Source: Clostridiaceae bacterium Marseille-Q4149
Lineage (GTDB): Bacteria; Bacillota; Clostridia; Oscillospirales; Oscillospiraceae
Assembly: GCA_018228685.1 (NCBI GenBank)
Contig: CP073691.1
Span: 248,001-312,000 of the forward strand
DNA length: 64,000 nucleotides
Direction: 5' to 3'
Numbering within the stretch: the first letter of the stretch is position 1; each line of letters begins with the position of its first letter. The notes below the pieces were generated by a model, which saw only the letters and a program-made list of their open reading frames with translations, was not told the DNA's origin and searched no databases. Shown in pieces: positions 6,473-14,943 of this stretch. Position numbers and translations under genes: made by a program.

Positions 6473-9400
6473 ATGACGAAAAAACGCATCCGCCAGATGA
6501 ACGCCGCGCTTCTGCGGCGGCTGTCCCTCCGCCCGGCGGCGGAATACCTGGCCGGACGGGAGAAGACGGCGGCGCAGCTGGTGGGCGAGGGATATTTCCA
6601 GCGCTTTGCGCCGCTGATGGACCGGCGGCTGTGCTGCGCCCGGGTGCTGGACCTGTGCCGGGAGGACCTGGAGCGGCTGGACGGGCCGGAGCCGGAGGAG
6701 GGCTGGCTTCCGTACTGCTATGACTTCGCCCGGCGGCTGCTGTTTCCGGAGAAGGACGCCCGCCCCGCCCACGGGGCCGGAGCGGTGTTCTTCCTGTCGG
6801 TGCTGCAGGTGCTGCTGGACGCGGAGCGGGAGCTTCTGGACTATGACCCCGCCTGGGACTTTGTGCCCCCCGGGCCGGAGGAGCTGGAGGACTGCCCCGC
6901 CGCCCCCCAGTTCGGCCAGATGATGCGCCTGTGGCGGCGGGAGTTCGTATACGAGATGATGCGCCTGGGCCTGGAGGCGACGCCCTACCGGACCTTAGAG
7001 CACATTGTGGGGGTCCACCATGTGGCCGTCACCGCCGGGCGGGCTCTGCGCCGGGGGGGCGTGGAGCTGGACCTGGCCCTGGTCTCCGGCAGCGCCATCG
7101 GCCACGACATCGGCAAGTTCGGCTGCCGCCTCGGGGAGCGGGTGCCGTATCTGCACTATTACTACACCGACCAGTGGTTCCGCCGCCGGAAGCTGACGGA
7201 CATCGGCCATGTGGCCGCCAACCACTCCGTGTGGGACCTGGAGCTGGACTATCTGTCGGTGGAGTCCCTGCTGCTGATCTATGCCGACTTCCGGGTGAAG
7301 CAGACCCGGGACGGCCAGGGCCGGGAGGTCACGAAAATCTTCTCCCTGGCGGAGGCCTTCAACGTGATCCTCTCCAAGCTGGACGGAGTGGACTGGGAAA
7401 AGCGCCGCCGCTATGAGCTGGTGTATGCCCGGCTCTATGACTTTGAGCAGTTCATGCTGGCCCGGGGGGTGGACGTGACCCTGGGAGGCAGGGACACACC
7501 GCCTCTGCCGGAAAAGCACACCGCCCTGATGACGGACCAGGAGGCCCTGGACGCCCTGACCCTGCAGTGCGTGGGCCACAACATCGGCCTGATGCACCGG
7601 CTGACGGGACAGCGGAGCTTTGCCTCCCTGCTGGAGCAGGCCCGGGGCGAAACCAACTGGCGGCGTCTGCGGGCCTATCTGGGGGTGTTCGAGTCCTACT
7701 CCCTGTATCTGCACATTCCCCAGAAGGTCCAGACCCTGGCCTTTCTGTATGAACTTTTGATGCACCGGGAGGGGGACATCCGCCGCCAGGCGGCGGCCCT
7801 GCTGGGGGAGATCATCGCCGGGTTCCACGCGGGCTATGCCAAGGAGCGCCCGGCGGACAGCCGCCCGGACGCCGGTGTCCCCACGGACCTGGACCAGTGG
7901 AAGCTGTATCTGCAAAGGATCATCTATCCCGACCACAAGCTGATGCCCCAGCACCAGCGCTGGATCCGCTATACCCTGAAATTTGCCGTGGACTCCCTGC
8001 TGCAGCGGTGCCCGGGCCGGGAGGAGCGGTTTCTGGCCCCCTTCTTCGCCTATTACCGCCATCCCCAGCAGCTGGAGGATGAGGTGGCCTTCCAGCTGCT
8101 GGACACGGCGGCGGCCCTGCCTCCGGCGGCCCTGACCCGGCCCCGGCAGGAGCTTCTGCTGCGGTTTGCCGAGGGGGTGTGCGACCGGGAGGACGTCACC
8201 GTCCGGGCGGCGGCGGTGCTGCTGGTGGACCGGCTGCACCGGCTGGACAGCCGCAGCCGCCGTCCCCTGCGGATTCTGCAGAAAATCGACTGCCGGGACG
8301 CCGCGTCCCTGGACCTGCTGCGCCGCCGGATCATCAAGGGCGGCGCCCCCGGCCCCCTGCCGGAGCAGGTGATCTCCGACATTTTCCTGGACAACCTGAA
8401 AACCGGCACCCCCTGGATATTGAAGCAGGTGAACATCCGCCTGCTGGAGGACTACGCCGCCCGGGAGGACGGCCCGGTGCTGCACATCGCCACCCATCTG
8501 TCAAACCTGGTGAAGGTCAGCGACCGGGTGACGGTGCGCCACAGCGCCGGAAACGCCCTGCTGGCCCTGGCTCCCCGGCTGACGGTGGACCAGCGCAACG
8601 AGGTGTCCGTGGAGCTGTCCCGGGGGCTGGAGCTGGGCCAGCAGGAGTTTGCCAAGTATATCCCCGATTATCTGGGCCGGTTCGCCCTGTGGCTGCCGCC
8701 GGAACAGCTGGAGGAGCTGCTGGCGGACCTGAGCCAGACCCTCAACGCCGCCTCGGGCCGGATGGCGGCCTCCGCCCTGGACACCGTGGGCGTGATCTAT
8801 GAGGAGTACGACACCTACCGCACCCGGTTCCCGGAGGAGCCGGAGGCCTACCGCAGCCGCCGGGAGCGGCTGCTGGGCATGCTGATGAAGCGCCTGGCCG
8901 GCGGCGACGGCGGCACCCGGCAGGAGGCCATGTTCGTGCTGGGCCGCCGGGTGTTCGGCTCCGGCATCCTGGGCGAGCACGAAAAGCGCCGGGCCTTCCT
9001 GCTGACCGGGCGCAAGCTCCTGGAAACCTGCTATGAGGAGGCCGAGGACCCCCTGACCTTCTATTACCGGGCCGCCATGCTGGGCCGGGTATACCGCTTC
9101 ATGACGGAGCAGCGCCTGTTCCACGGGGGCTTCCCCATGGAGGAGTCGCGGCCCATCGCCTTCTTCCCCGGCACCTTCGACCCCTTCACCCTGTCCCACA
9201 AGGGCATCGTCCGGGCCATCCGGGACCGGGGGTTCGAGGTGCTGCTGGCCATCGACGAATTTTCCTGGTCCAAGCGGACCCAGCCCTACCGCATCCGCCG
9301 CCGCATCGCGGCCATGTCCGTGGCCGACGAGTTCCATGTCCACATCTTTCCCGAGGACTTTCCGGTGAACATCGCCAATCCCGAGAACCTCCGCCGCCTG

Positions 9401-11206
9401 CGGGAGGCCTTTCCCGGGCGGCCGGTGTCCATCGTGGTGGGCAGCGACGTGGTGGCCCACGCCTCGTCCTACCAGAGGCCCCCGGAGCCGGACTCCATCC
9501 ACAGCTTCGACCATGTGATCTTCCGCCGGGACGAAGTGGCCGGGCCGGTGGATTACGGCTGCATCCGGGGCCGGGTGGTGGAGCTGACCCTGCCGCCCCA
9601 GTTAGAGGAGATCAGCTCCACCCGCATCCGGGAGGCGGTGGACGCCAACCGGGATATCTCACGGCTGGTGGACCCGGCGGTGCAGGACTTCATCTATCGC
9701 CGGGGCCTGTATCTGCGGGAGCCCCAGGACAAGCCCATGCTGCGCACGGAGGATCTGGAGTTCTCCCTGTGCCGGGAAGCGCGGGAGCTTGCGCCCCTGC
9801 TGGACCAACTGACCCCGCCGCCGGAGGGCCTGGCCCGGGCTGTAGCGGACTCCGGGGACCAGGCGGTGCTGCTGCACCGCAGCGGATCGGACGAGCCGCT
9901 GGGAGCCGTGACCTTCCGGTGCCTGGACTCCCAGATGCTCTATGCCCGGCTGAAAAGCCCCCAACTGACGGGCCTGGTGCGCCAGAGCACCGGAGGCCGG
10001 GCCCTGCTGATCTCCGGGGTGCTGGTGCCCCGGGGGGATCAGCAGGAGGAGTTCGGCCAGCTTCTGCTGACGGAGGTGCTGACCCTGGCCCTGAGCCGGG
10101 AGTATGCCTATGGCCTGTACTGCCCCCTGGAGGGGGCGGCCTCGGCCTTTGCCCGGCAGCTGATCCTGCGCCAGGGCTTCGTGGCGGTGGCCGGGGAAAA
10201 GGACGCCCTGGCCGCGGATATGCGGCGGCCCCTGGTGCTCAACCGCAACGTGGACACCGCCATCAAGCAGCCCCTGGCCTCCCGGCCCGCCGTGGCGGCG
10301 GCGGTGTCCGCCGCCCGCATCCGGCTGCAGGAGGCCCTGACGGGGCTGTATCCCGGCAATCTGGTGCTGAGTCTCAGCGCCGGGGTCATCTATCACCGGC
10401 TCCTGCAGCGCATCACCGCCCGCAACGGCGTTCCGGCGGAGCCGCTGGTTCCCCGGCAGCTGGGGCCGGACATCTGCGTGCCCTATGGCAAGATCCTCCG
10501 GGGTGTGACGGTGCCCAACACCGTCACCAAGACCCTGCGCACCGACAAGGTGTATGAGCCGGACCTGTCCGCCTATTCCATCGAGGCCTACCCCGGCTAT
10601 TCCCCCCTGCCCGACCAGGTGCGCACCATCCGGGCCTTTGACCGGCCGGTGATCCTGGTGGACGATATGCTCCACGACGGCAAGCGCATCCGCCGCCTGG
10701 CCCCCCTGCTGGAACAGACCCACACCCGGGTGGACCAGGTGCTGGTGGGCTATCTCACCGGCATGGGCCGGGACCTGATGGAACAGCTGGGCTATCCCGT
10801 GGACAGCATCTACTATCTGCCCAATCTGCGGCGGTGGTTCGTGGAGTCCACCCTGTACCCCTTCATCGGCGGCGACACCGTGCGCCGCACCGGACTGCTC
10901 CCCGGGGGCCTGCAGCCCTCGGTGAACCGCATCCTGCCCTATGCCTCCCCAGAGCTGCCGGACGTGGACAGCCGGGCCGTGTGGCAGCTGAGTCTGTGCT
11001 GCCTGGAAAACGCCCGGGACATCCTGCTGGCCCTGGAGGCGGAGTACCGCAGCCTGTACGCCCGGAACCTGACCCTGGCCCGGCTGGGCGAGGCGGTGAT
11101 CCTGCCGCTGTGCCCGGACAAGGGGCCGTGCATGACCTATGACCTGACCCGCGCCGCCTCCACCTATCTGGACGGAGACATCGAACAGCTGCGGCGCATG
11201 AGATAA
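6473..11206 (+). CDS. Giant fusion: HD domain, helical repeats, NadD-like nucleotidyltransferase, GNAT-like and phosphoribosyltransferase domains
   Basis: A 1577-residue protein starting at ATG 6473 behind a G-rich ribosome site. Visible parts in order: N-terminal helical region; HD-type hydrolase domain (HH at 182-183, HD at 211-212, then GHVAANHSVWD); a long alpha-helical, HEAT-like stretch (about 430-890); a cytidylyltransferase/NMN-adenylyltransferase domain with GTFDPFTLSHKG at 900-911 and ISSTRIR at 1047-1053; a stretch resembling a GNAT fold (about 1090-1250); and a phosphoribosyltransferase-like domain with the PRPP-loop motif VILVDDMLHDGKR (about 1393-1405). NadD and the HD protein YqeK are often neighbours in Firmicutes; here both folds are fused to a PRTase. 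I infer a nucleotide or dinucleotide cofactor pathway, but the substrate is unknown. No signal or membrane segment. First gene of an operon; the next starts 12 bp on. Confidence 0.8.
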   Translation: MTKKRIRQMNAALLRRLSLRPAAEYLAGREKTAAQLVGEGYFQRFAPLMDRRLCCARVLDLCREDLERLDGPEPEEGWLPYCYDFARRLLFPEKDARPAHGAGAVFFLSVLQVLLDAERELLDYDPAWDFVPPGPEELEDCPAAPQFGQMMRLWRREFVYEMMRLGLEATPYRTLEHIVGVHHVAVTAGRALRRGGVELDLALVSGSAIGHDIGKFGCRLGERVPYLHYYYTDQWFRRRKLTDIGHVAANHSVWDLELDYLSVESLLLIYADFRVKQTRDGQGREVTKIFSLAEAFNVILSKLDGVDWEKRRRYELVYARLYDFEQFMLARGVDVTLGGRDTPPLPEKHTALMTDQEALDALTLQCVGHNIGLMHRLTGQRSFASLLEQARGETNWRRLRAYLGVFESYSLYLHIPQKVQTLAFLYELLMHREGDIRRQAAALLGEIIAGFHAGYAKERPADSRPDAGVPTDLDQWKLYLQRIIYPDHKLMPQHQRWIRYTLKFAVDSLLQRCPGREERFLAPFFAYYRHPQQLEDEVAFQLLDTAAALPPAALTRPRQELLLRFAEGVCDREDVTVRAAAVLLVDRLHRLDSRSRRPLRILQKIDCRDAASLDLLRRRIIKGGAPGPLPEQVISDIFLDNLKTGTPWILKQVNIRLLEDYAAREDGPVLHIATHLSNLVKVSDRVTVRHSAGNALLALAPRLTVDQRNEVSVELSRGLELGQQEFAKYIPDYLGRFALWLPPEQLEELLADLSQTLNAASGRMAASALDTVGVIYEEYDTYRTRFPEEPEAYRSRRERLLGMLMKRLAGGDGGTRQEAMFVLGRRVFGSGILGEHEKRRAFLLTGRKLLETCYEEAEDPLTFYYRAAMLGRVYRFMTEQRLFHGGFPMEESRPIAFFPGTFDPFTLSHKGIVRAIRDRGFEVLLAIDEFSWSKRTQPYRIRRRIAAMSVADEFHVHIFPEDFPVNIANPENLRRLREAFPGRPVSIVVGSDVVAHASSYQRPPEPDSIHSFDHVIFRRDEVAGPVDYGCIRGRVVELTLPPQLEEISSTRIREAVDANRDISRLVDPAVQDFIYRRGLYLREPQDKPMLRTEDLEFSLCREARELAPLLDQLTPPPEGLARAVADSGDQAVLLHRSGSDEPLGAVTFRCLDSQMLYARLKSPQLTGLVRQSTGGRALLISGVLVPRGDQQEEFGQLLLTEVLTLALSREYAYGLYCPLEGAASAFARQLILRQGFVAVAGEKDALAADMRRPLVLNRNVDTAIKQPLASRPAVAAAVSAARIRLQEALTGLYPGNLVLSLSAGVIYHRLLQRITARNGVPAEPLVPRQLGPDICVPYGKILRGVTVPNTVTKTLRTDKVYEPDLSAYSIEAYPGYSPLPDQVRTIRAFDRPVILVDDMLHDGKRIRRLAPLLEQTHTRVDQVLVGYLTGMGRDLMEQLGYPVDSIYYLPNLRRWFVESTLYPFIGGDTVRRTGLLPGGLQPSVNRILPYASPELPDVDSRAVWQLSLCCLENARDILLALEAEYRSLYARNLTLARLGEAVILPLCPDKGPCMTYDLTRAASTYLDGDIEQLRRMR

Positions 11207-11218
11207 GGAGGTGTCCCT

Positions 11219-12451
11219 ATGTATCACTACTATACCTATGACGGCCGCACCCTGTGCAGCGCCGGGGCCCTGCCGTACCCGGAGATATCCGCCCTGCCGG
11301 AGACGGGAGAGGTGCTTTGGGTGTTTCATCGGCCGCCCCTGGCCGGGCGGGATACCTTCCCGGTAACGGACCCGGCCCAGCTGACGGAGCGGGAGGGGGT
11401 GGCCTCCCTGTGCGCCGCCCCCGGCCCGGAGGGCCTGCCCCGGGAACTGAAAAACGCCATCCGGGCGGGCCGGGTCCGGGCGGTGAACCTGGCCCACCCC
11501 CGGTTTGAGGAGCTGATGGCCCCCCTGCCCCGGCCCGAAAAGGTCCGGGTGAACCTGCTGGCCTTAGGAGACGTGGGCAGCACCCTGCTGATGGGCCTGC
11601 GGCTGATGGGCGGGGACGTGATCTCCTCCATCGGCATCTGCGACCTGCGGGAGGGGGTGGCCCAGCGCTGGGAGTTCGAGCTGAACCAGATCCAGCTGCC
11701 GGGGCCTTACGACGCCCTGCCGCCGGTGGAGATCGTGTCACCGGAGCAGCTGTTTGACGGGGATGTGTTCCTGTTCTGCGCCTCCCGGTTCGTGCCGGAC
11801 ACGGCGGTGAAAACCGGCGACGTGCGCATGGCCCAGTACCGGCTGAACCGGGAGCTGGCGGCGCTGTACGCCCAGAAGGCCCGCCAGGCCCGCTACCGGG
11901 GGCTGTTCTGCGTGGTCAGCGACCCGGTGGACCCCCTGTGCCGGGCGGTGCTGACGGAGAGCAACCGCGCCCCGTCGGGGGAAATGGACTATCAGGGCCT
12001 GTTTTCCCACCAGGTCCGGGGCTTCGGCCTGGGGGTCATGAACGCCCGGGCGGCGTACTATGCCCGGAAGGACCCCCGCTTTGCCTCCTTCCTGACCGAG
12101 GGCCGCAGCTTCGGCCCCCACGGGGAGGACCTGGTGATCGCCAATTCCATCCGAAATTATGACGACGCCCTGTCCCGCCAGCTGACGGAGCAGGCGGTCC
12201 GCGCCAATCTCCGGATGCGGGAGCTGGGCTTCAAGCCCTATATAGCCCCGGCCCTGTCCTCCGGAGCCCTGAGCCTGCTGCTGTGCCTGCGGGGCCGGTG
12301 GCACTGCTCCTCCACCTATTTGGACGGGGTGTTCATGGGAGCCCGGAACCGGGTGCTCCCCACCGGCACGGAGCTGGAGCGTCTGCCCCTGCCCCGGCAG
12401 CTGCAAGACCGCCTGCAAACCACCATGGACCGCCTGCGGGCCATTGACTGA
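11219..12451 (+). CDS. Lactate/malate dehydrogenase-like protein, function unknown
   Basis: 410 residues; ATG 11219 with an AGGAGGTG ribosome site. About 110 N-terminal residues are unique, then an LDH/MDH-type Rossmann fold: LGDVGSTL (G117-G120), an acidic end of strand 2 (ICDLREG), TGDVRMAQYRLNREL like the LDH active-site loop, VVSDPVDPLC like the NPVD strand, NAR at 275-277 where LDH has the substrate-binding DSAR, and GPHGED with H301 at the catalytic His position. The LDH catalytic Asp of DSAR is Asn here, so a normal lactate or malate reaction is doubtful. It is 12 bp after the giant fusion protein and 19 bp before a flavoprotein gene, so it probably works with the same cofactor or product. 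Confidence 0.7.
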   Translation: MYHYYTYDGRTLCSAGALPYPEISALPETGEVLWVFHRPPLAGRDTFPVTDPAQLTEREGVASLCAAPGPEGLPRELKNAIRAGRVRAVNLAHPRFEELMAPLPRPEKVRVNLLALGDVGSTLLMGLRLMGGDVISSIGICDLREGVAQRWEFELNQIQLPGPYDALPPVEIVSPEQLFDGDVFLFCASRFVPDTAVKTGDVRMAQYRLNRELAALYAQKARQARYRGLFCVVSDPVDPLCRAVLTESNRAPSGEMDYQGLFSHQVRGFGLGVMNARAAYYARKDPRFASFLTEGRSFGPHGEDLVIANSIRNYDDALSRQLTEQAVRANLRMRELGFKPYIAPALSSGALSLLLCLRGRWHCSSTYLDGVFMGARNRVLPTGTELERLPLPRQLQDRLQTTMDRLRAID

Positions 12452-12470
12452 CGGAAAGGGGGCGTGAGCC

Positions 12471-13505
12471 ATGTCCATCACCGTTCTGCTGCCGGAGAAC
12501 CTATACAGCGCCCCGCTGCGGGCCCTGCTGGAGCCGCTGCTGCCTCCGGGCAGCGTCATCCGCCGCCCGGAGGACGGCATGGAAAACCTGGAAAACCGCC
12601 GCCTGCTTTTCGCCGTGGCCCTGGACCCCAGCGGCTGCAGCCTGGCCTATTACGGGATGCTCCAGGCCCTGCGGGGCTGCGATACCCTGCTGCGGGGCAG
12701 CGTGGCCGGGGTCATCGTCACCGGCGTGGGGGAGTTTTATACCAAGGACGTGGCCCGGGACATGGTGTTTGCCGCCAACCAGGCGGGCTGCGCCTTTCTG
12801 GGCCGGCCTCTGGTGGAGGCCACCGGCTCCCTGCGGAATTTCCGCACCCAGGCCCAGATCGGCGGCGTGGACGAGAAAACCGCCTTCCGCCTGGCGGTGG
12901 GGGAGCTGGTGGACCGGCTGGCCGCCTGGCGGCCTCTGCCGCCGGTGCGGCGGGTGCTGGCCCTTCACGCCTCCCAGCGCAGCGCCTCCAACACCCTGGC
13001 CCTGTGGGAACTGGTGAAGGCGGCCCTGCCGCCGGAGATAGCCGTGGAGGAGGTGGGCCTGCGCAACGGCGCCGTCCCCGACTGCAACGGGTGCAGCTAT
13101 ACCGCCTGCCTGCACTTCGGCGAGCAGGGCAGCTGTTTTTACGGCGGCCCCATGGTGGAGGAGGTGTACCCCGCCGTCCGCCGGTGCGACGCCCTGGTGA
13201 TGCTGTGCGCCAACTATAACGACGCCCTGTCCGCCAATCTCACCGCCTGCGTCAACCGGCTGACGGCCCTGTTCCGCCAGACCCGGTTTTACGACAAGCG
13301 CCTGTTCGGCCTGGTGGTGTCCGGCTATTCCGGCGGGGACCTGCTGGCCCGTCAGCTGATCTCGGCGCTGAATATGAACAAGTCCTTTTTCCTGCCGCCC
13401 CACTTCTGCCTGCTGGAAACCGCCAACGAGCGGGGCAGTCTGATCCGCCTGCCCGGCATCCGGAACACCGCCGCCGCCTTTGCCCGTGAGATGATGACAC
13501 CATAA
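12471..13505 (+). CDS. NAD(P)H-dependent FMN reductase / iron-sulfur flavoprotein-like
   Basis: 344 residues. The C-terminal half (from about 160) is a flavodoxin-like FMN reductase domain: LALHASQRSASNT phosphate loop, then a compact cysteine cluster C205-x2-C208-x4-C213-x8-C222, similar in placement to the [4Fe-4S] motif of iron-sulfur flavoproteins, then CANYNDALSANLTACVNRL. The N-terminal half has a second alpha/beta region with no motif I can name. Cytosolic by sequence. Third gene of the cluster and followed by a strong terminator, so the operon is 6473-13505. An electron-transfer role paired with the LDH-like protein is plausible but inferred. Confidence 0.7.
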   Translation: MSITVLLPENLYSAPLRALLEPLLPPGSVIRRPEDGMENLENRRLLFAVALDPSGCSLAYYGMLQALRGCDTLLRGSVAGVIVTGVGEFYTKDVARDMVFAANQAGCAFLGRPLVEATGSLRNFRTQAQIGGVDEKTAFRLAVGELVDRLAAWRPLPPVRRVLALHASQRSASNTLALWELVKAALPPEIAVEEVGLRNGAVPDCNGCSYTACLHFGEQGSCFYGGPMVEEVYPAVRRCDALVMLCANYNDALSANLTACVNRLTALFRQTRFYDKRLFGLVVSGYSGGDLLARQLISALNMNKSFFLPPHFCLLETANERGSLIRLPGIRNTAAAFAREMMTP

Positions 13506-13506
13506 A

Positions 13507-13545
13507 GCAAGCCCTCCGGCGTAGCCGGAGGGCTTGCGCTTTTTA
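13507..13545. terminator. Bidirectional terminator
   Basis: Perfect 14-bp stem GCAAGCCCTCCGGC/GCCGGAGGGCTTGC with loop GTA, then GCTTTTT. It serves the three-gene operon on the plus strand and overlaps the stop of the minus-strand gene. Confidence 0.85.
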
Positions 13546-13953
13546 TTCCATGTCCACGGTGATGTTGTCGGTGCCGTGCTGTTCAAATTCGCCCAGATAC
13601 TCGTCCATGCGGCTCATGACCTCGTCATAGTTCTCCTCGGTGATGGGGGGATCGTCCATATCCCGCAGGGCCAGCTCCTGGGCCAGAATTTCAAAAAACG
13701 TGTTGTCCTCATAGGCCATGATGGCCTCGTGGATGCCGCCCTCGGCAAAGGCCCGGGAGGGGATGATCTCCCCCTGGTACAGCTCCGTCAGCCCCGCCAT
13801 GCCATGGCTCAGGCAGTGGGAGAAGATCAGGCTCTCCACCTGGTCATACTGGCGGATGCGGTCGTCGCCCCGGGTGGAGTTGAGCACCCAGTTGCCGATG
13901 TATACCAGGTCCAGCAGGCGCCTGAATTGTTTTTCTGTCAGCTTGATCTCCAT
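13543..13953 (-). CDS. Conserved-looking small acidic protein, unknown
   Basis: 136 residues, starting MEIKLTEKQFRRLLDLVYIG at ATG 13953 with a good GGAGGTG ribosome site; a longer frame upstream has no such site and is rejected. The sequence is soluble, acidic and mostly helical, with no signal peptide or metal motif that I recognise. It has its own promoter and shares a terminator with the convergent operon. Function not recognised. Confidence 0.7.
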   Translation of the reverse strand: MEIKLTEKQFRRLLDLVYIGNWVLNSTRGDDRIRQYDQVESLIFSHCLSHGMAGLTELYQGEIIPSRAFAEGGIHEAIMAYEDNTFFEILAQELALRDMDDPPITEENYDEVMSRMDEYLGEFEQHGTDNITVDME

Positions 13954-13995
13954 GAAAACACCTCCATCCGGCCGGAGCGCTGCGTCATTATGCAC

Positions 13996-14004
13996 AGTAT
14001 AGCA
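13996..14004 (-). promoter_or_regulatory. Extended -10 promoter
   Basis: Minus-strand TGC-TATACT is an extended -10, about 45 bases upstream of the 13953 start. The -35 region is poor. Confidence 0.45.
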
Positions 14005-14058
14005 GACTCCGGCGGAAAATACCACTGAAAATACCGGGGAAAGTCCCCAAAATTTGAC

Positions 14059-14087
14059 TTGAGTATCCGGGGATTCCATAGTATAAT
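14059..14087 (+). promoter_or_regulatory. Promoter of murI-DUF1934-argS
   Basis: TTGAGT (14059-14064), 17 bases, TATAAT (14082-14087), 37 bases before the murI ATG. Confidence 0.75.
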
Positions 14088-14124
14088 TGATTAGTTATGA
14101 TAACCACAGGCAGGAGGCGGAACT

Positions 14125-14940
14125 ATGGACACTCGCCCCATCGGGGTTTTTGATTCGGGCCTGGGAGGCCTGACGGCGGTGCGGGAGCTGCGGCAGCTGC
14201 TGCCCTCTGAAAACATTATATACTTCGGCGACACGGCCCGTGTGCCCTACGGCGGTCGGTCGGCGGAAATTCTGCTGAAATACGCCCGGCAGGACGTGCG
14301 CTTTCTGCGCAGCCACGACATCAAGGCCATTTTAGTGGCCTGCGGCACCGTGTCCACCACGGCCCTGCCCCAGCTGCGGCAGGAGAGCGACATCCCCATT
14401 CTGGGGGTGGTGGAGCCTGCGTGCCGCCGGGCGGCAGCCGTGACCCGGAACCGCCGGGTGGGCCTCATCGCCACCGCTGCCTCCGTCCGCAGCGGCGCTT
14501 ACCAGCGCAGTCTGCGCCAGCTGGACCCGGACATCGCCGTAACGGCCAAGGCCTGTCCTCTGTTCGTGCCCCTGGTGGAAAACGGGCGCTTCCGGCGGGG
14601 GGACGTGGTCATCGAGACCGTGGCCCGGGAGTATCTGGAGCCGCTGCGCCGGGAGGGACTGGATACCCTGATCCTGGGCTGCACCCACTACCCCCTGCTG
14701 ACGGATATCATCGGCGATATCATGGGCCCTGGCGTCACCCTCATCAACACCGGCGAGGAGGCCGCCTGGGAGCTCAAGCGCACCCTGCGGGGATTGGACC
14801 TGCTGGCCCCGGAGGGGCCGGCCGGCCGGGCCACCCTCTGCGCCAGCGACCAGCCCGAGCAGTTCGGGGTCATGGCGTCCTATTTCTTAGGGGAGAGCCT
14901 CACCCGCCCGGTGCAGCCGGTGGACATCGACCGGTACTGA
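14125..14940 (+). CDS. murI: Glutamate racemase
   Basis: 271 residues, normal for MurI, which interconverts L- and D-glutamate for peptidoglycan in the cytosol. Signature segments are DSGLGGL (catalytic Asp 10 just before), YFGDTARVPYG, and the two catalytic cysteines in VACGTVST (C73) and LGCTHYPL (C186). The first motif is usually CNT; here Asn is Gly, an unusual change beside the active Cys. ATG 14125 has an AGGAGGCGG ribosome site. First gene of an operon with a DUF1934 gene (3-bp gap) and argS. Confidence 0.93.
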   Translation: MDTRPIGVFDSGLGGLTAVRELRQLLPSENIIYFGDTARVPYGGRSAEILLKYARQDVRFLRSHDIKAILVACGTVSTTALPQLRQESDIPILGVVEPACRRAAAVTRNRRVGLIATAASVRSGAYQRSLRQLDPDIAVTAKACPLFVPLVENGRFRRGDVVIETVAREYLEPLRREGLDTLILGCTHYPLLTDIIGDIMGPGVTLINTGEEAAWELKRTLRGLDLLAPEGPAGRATLCASDQPEQFGVMASYFLGESLTRPVQPVDIDRY

Positions 14941-14943
14941 CCC

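Noticed and set aside
13954..14079. 42-residue N-terminal extension of the 136-residue protein
   Set aside because: It passes through the promoter, and only ATG 13953 has a GGAGGTG ribosome site.
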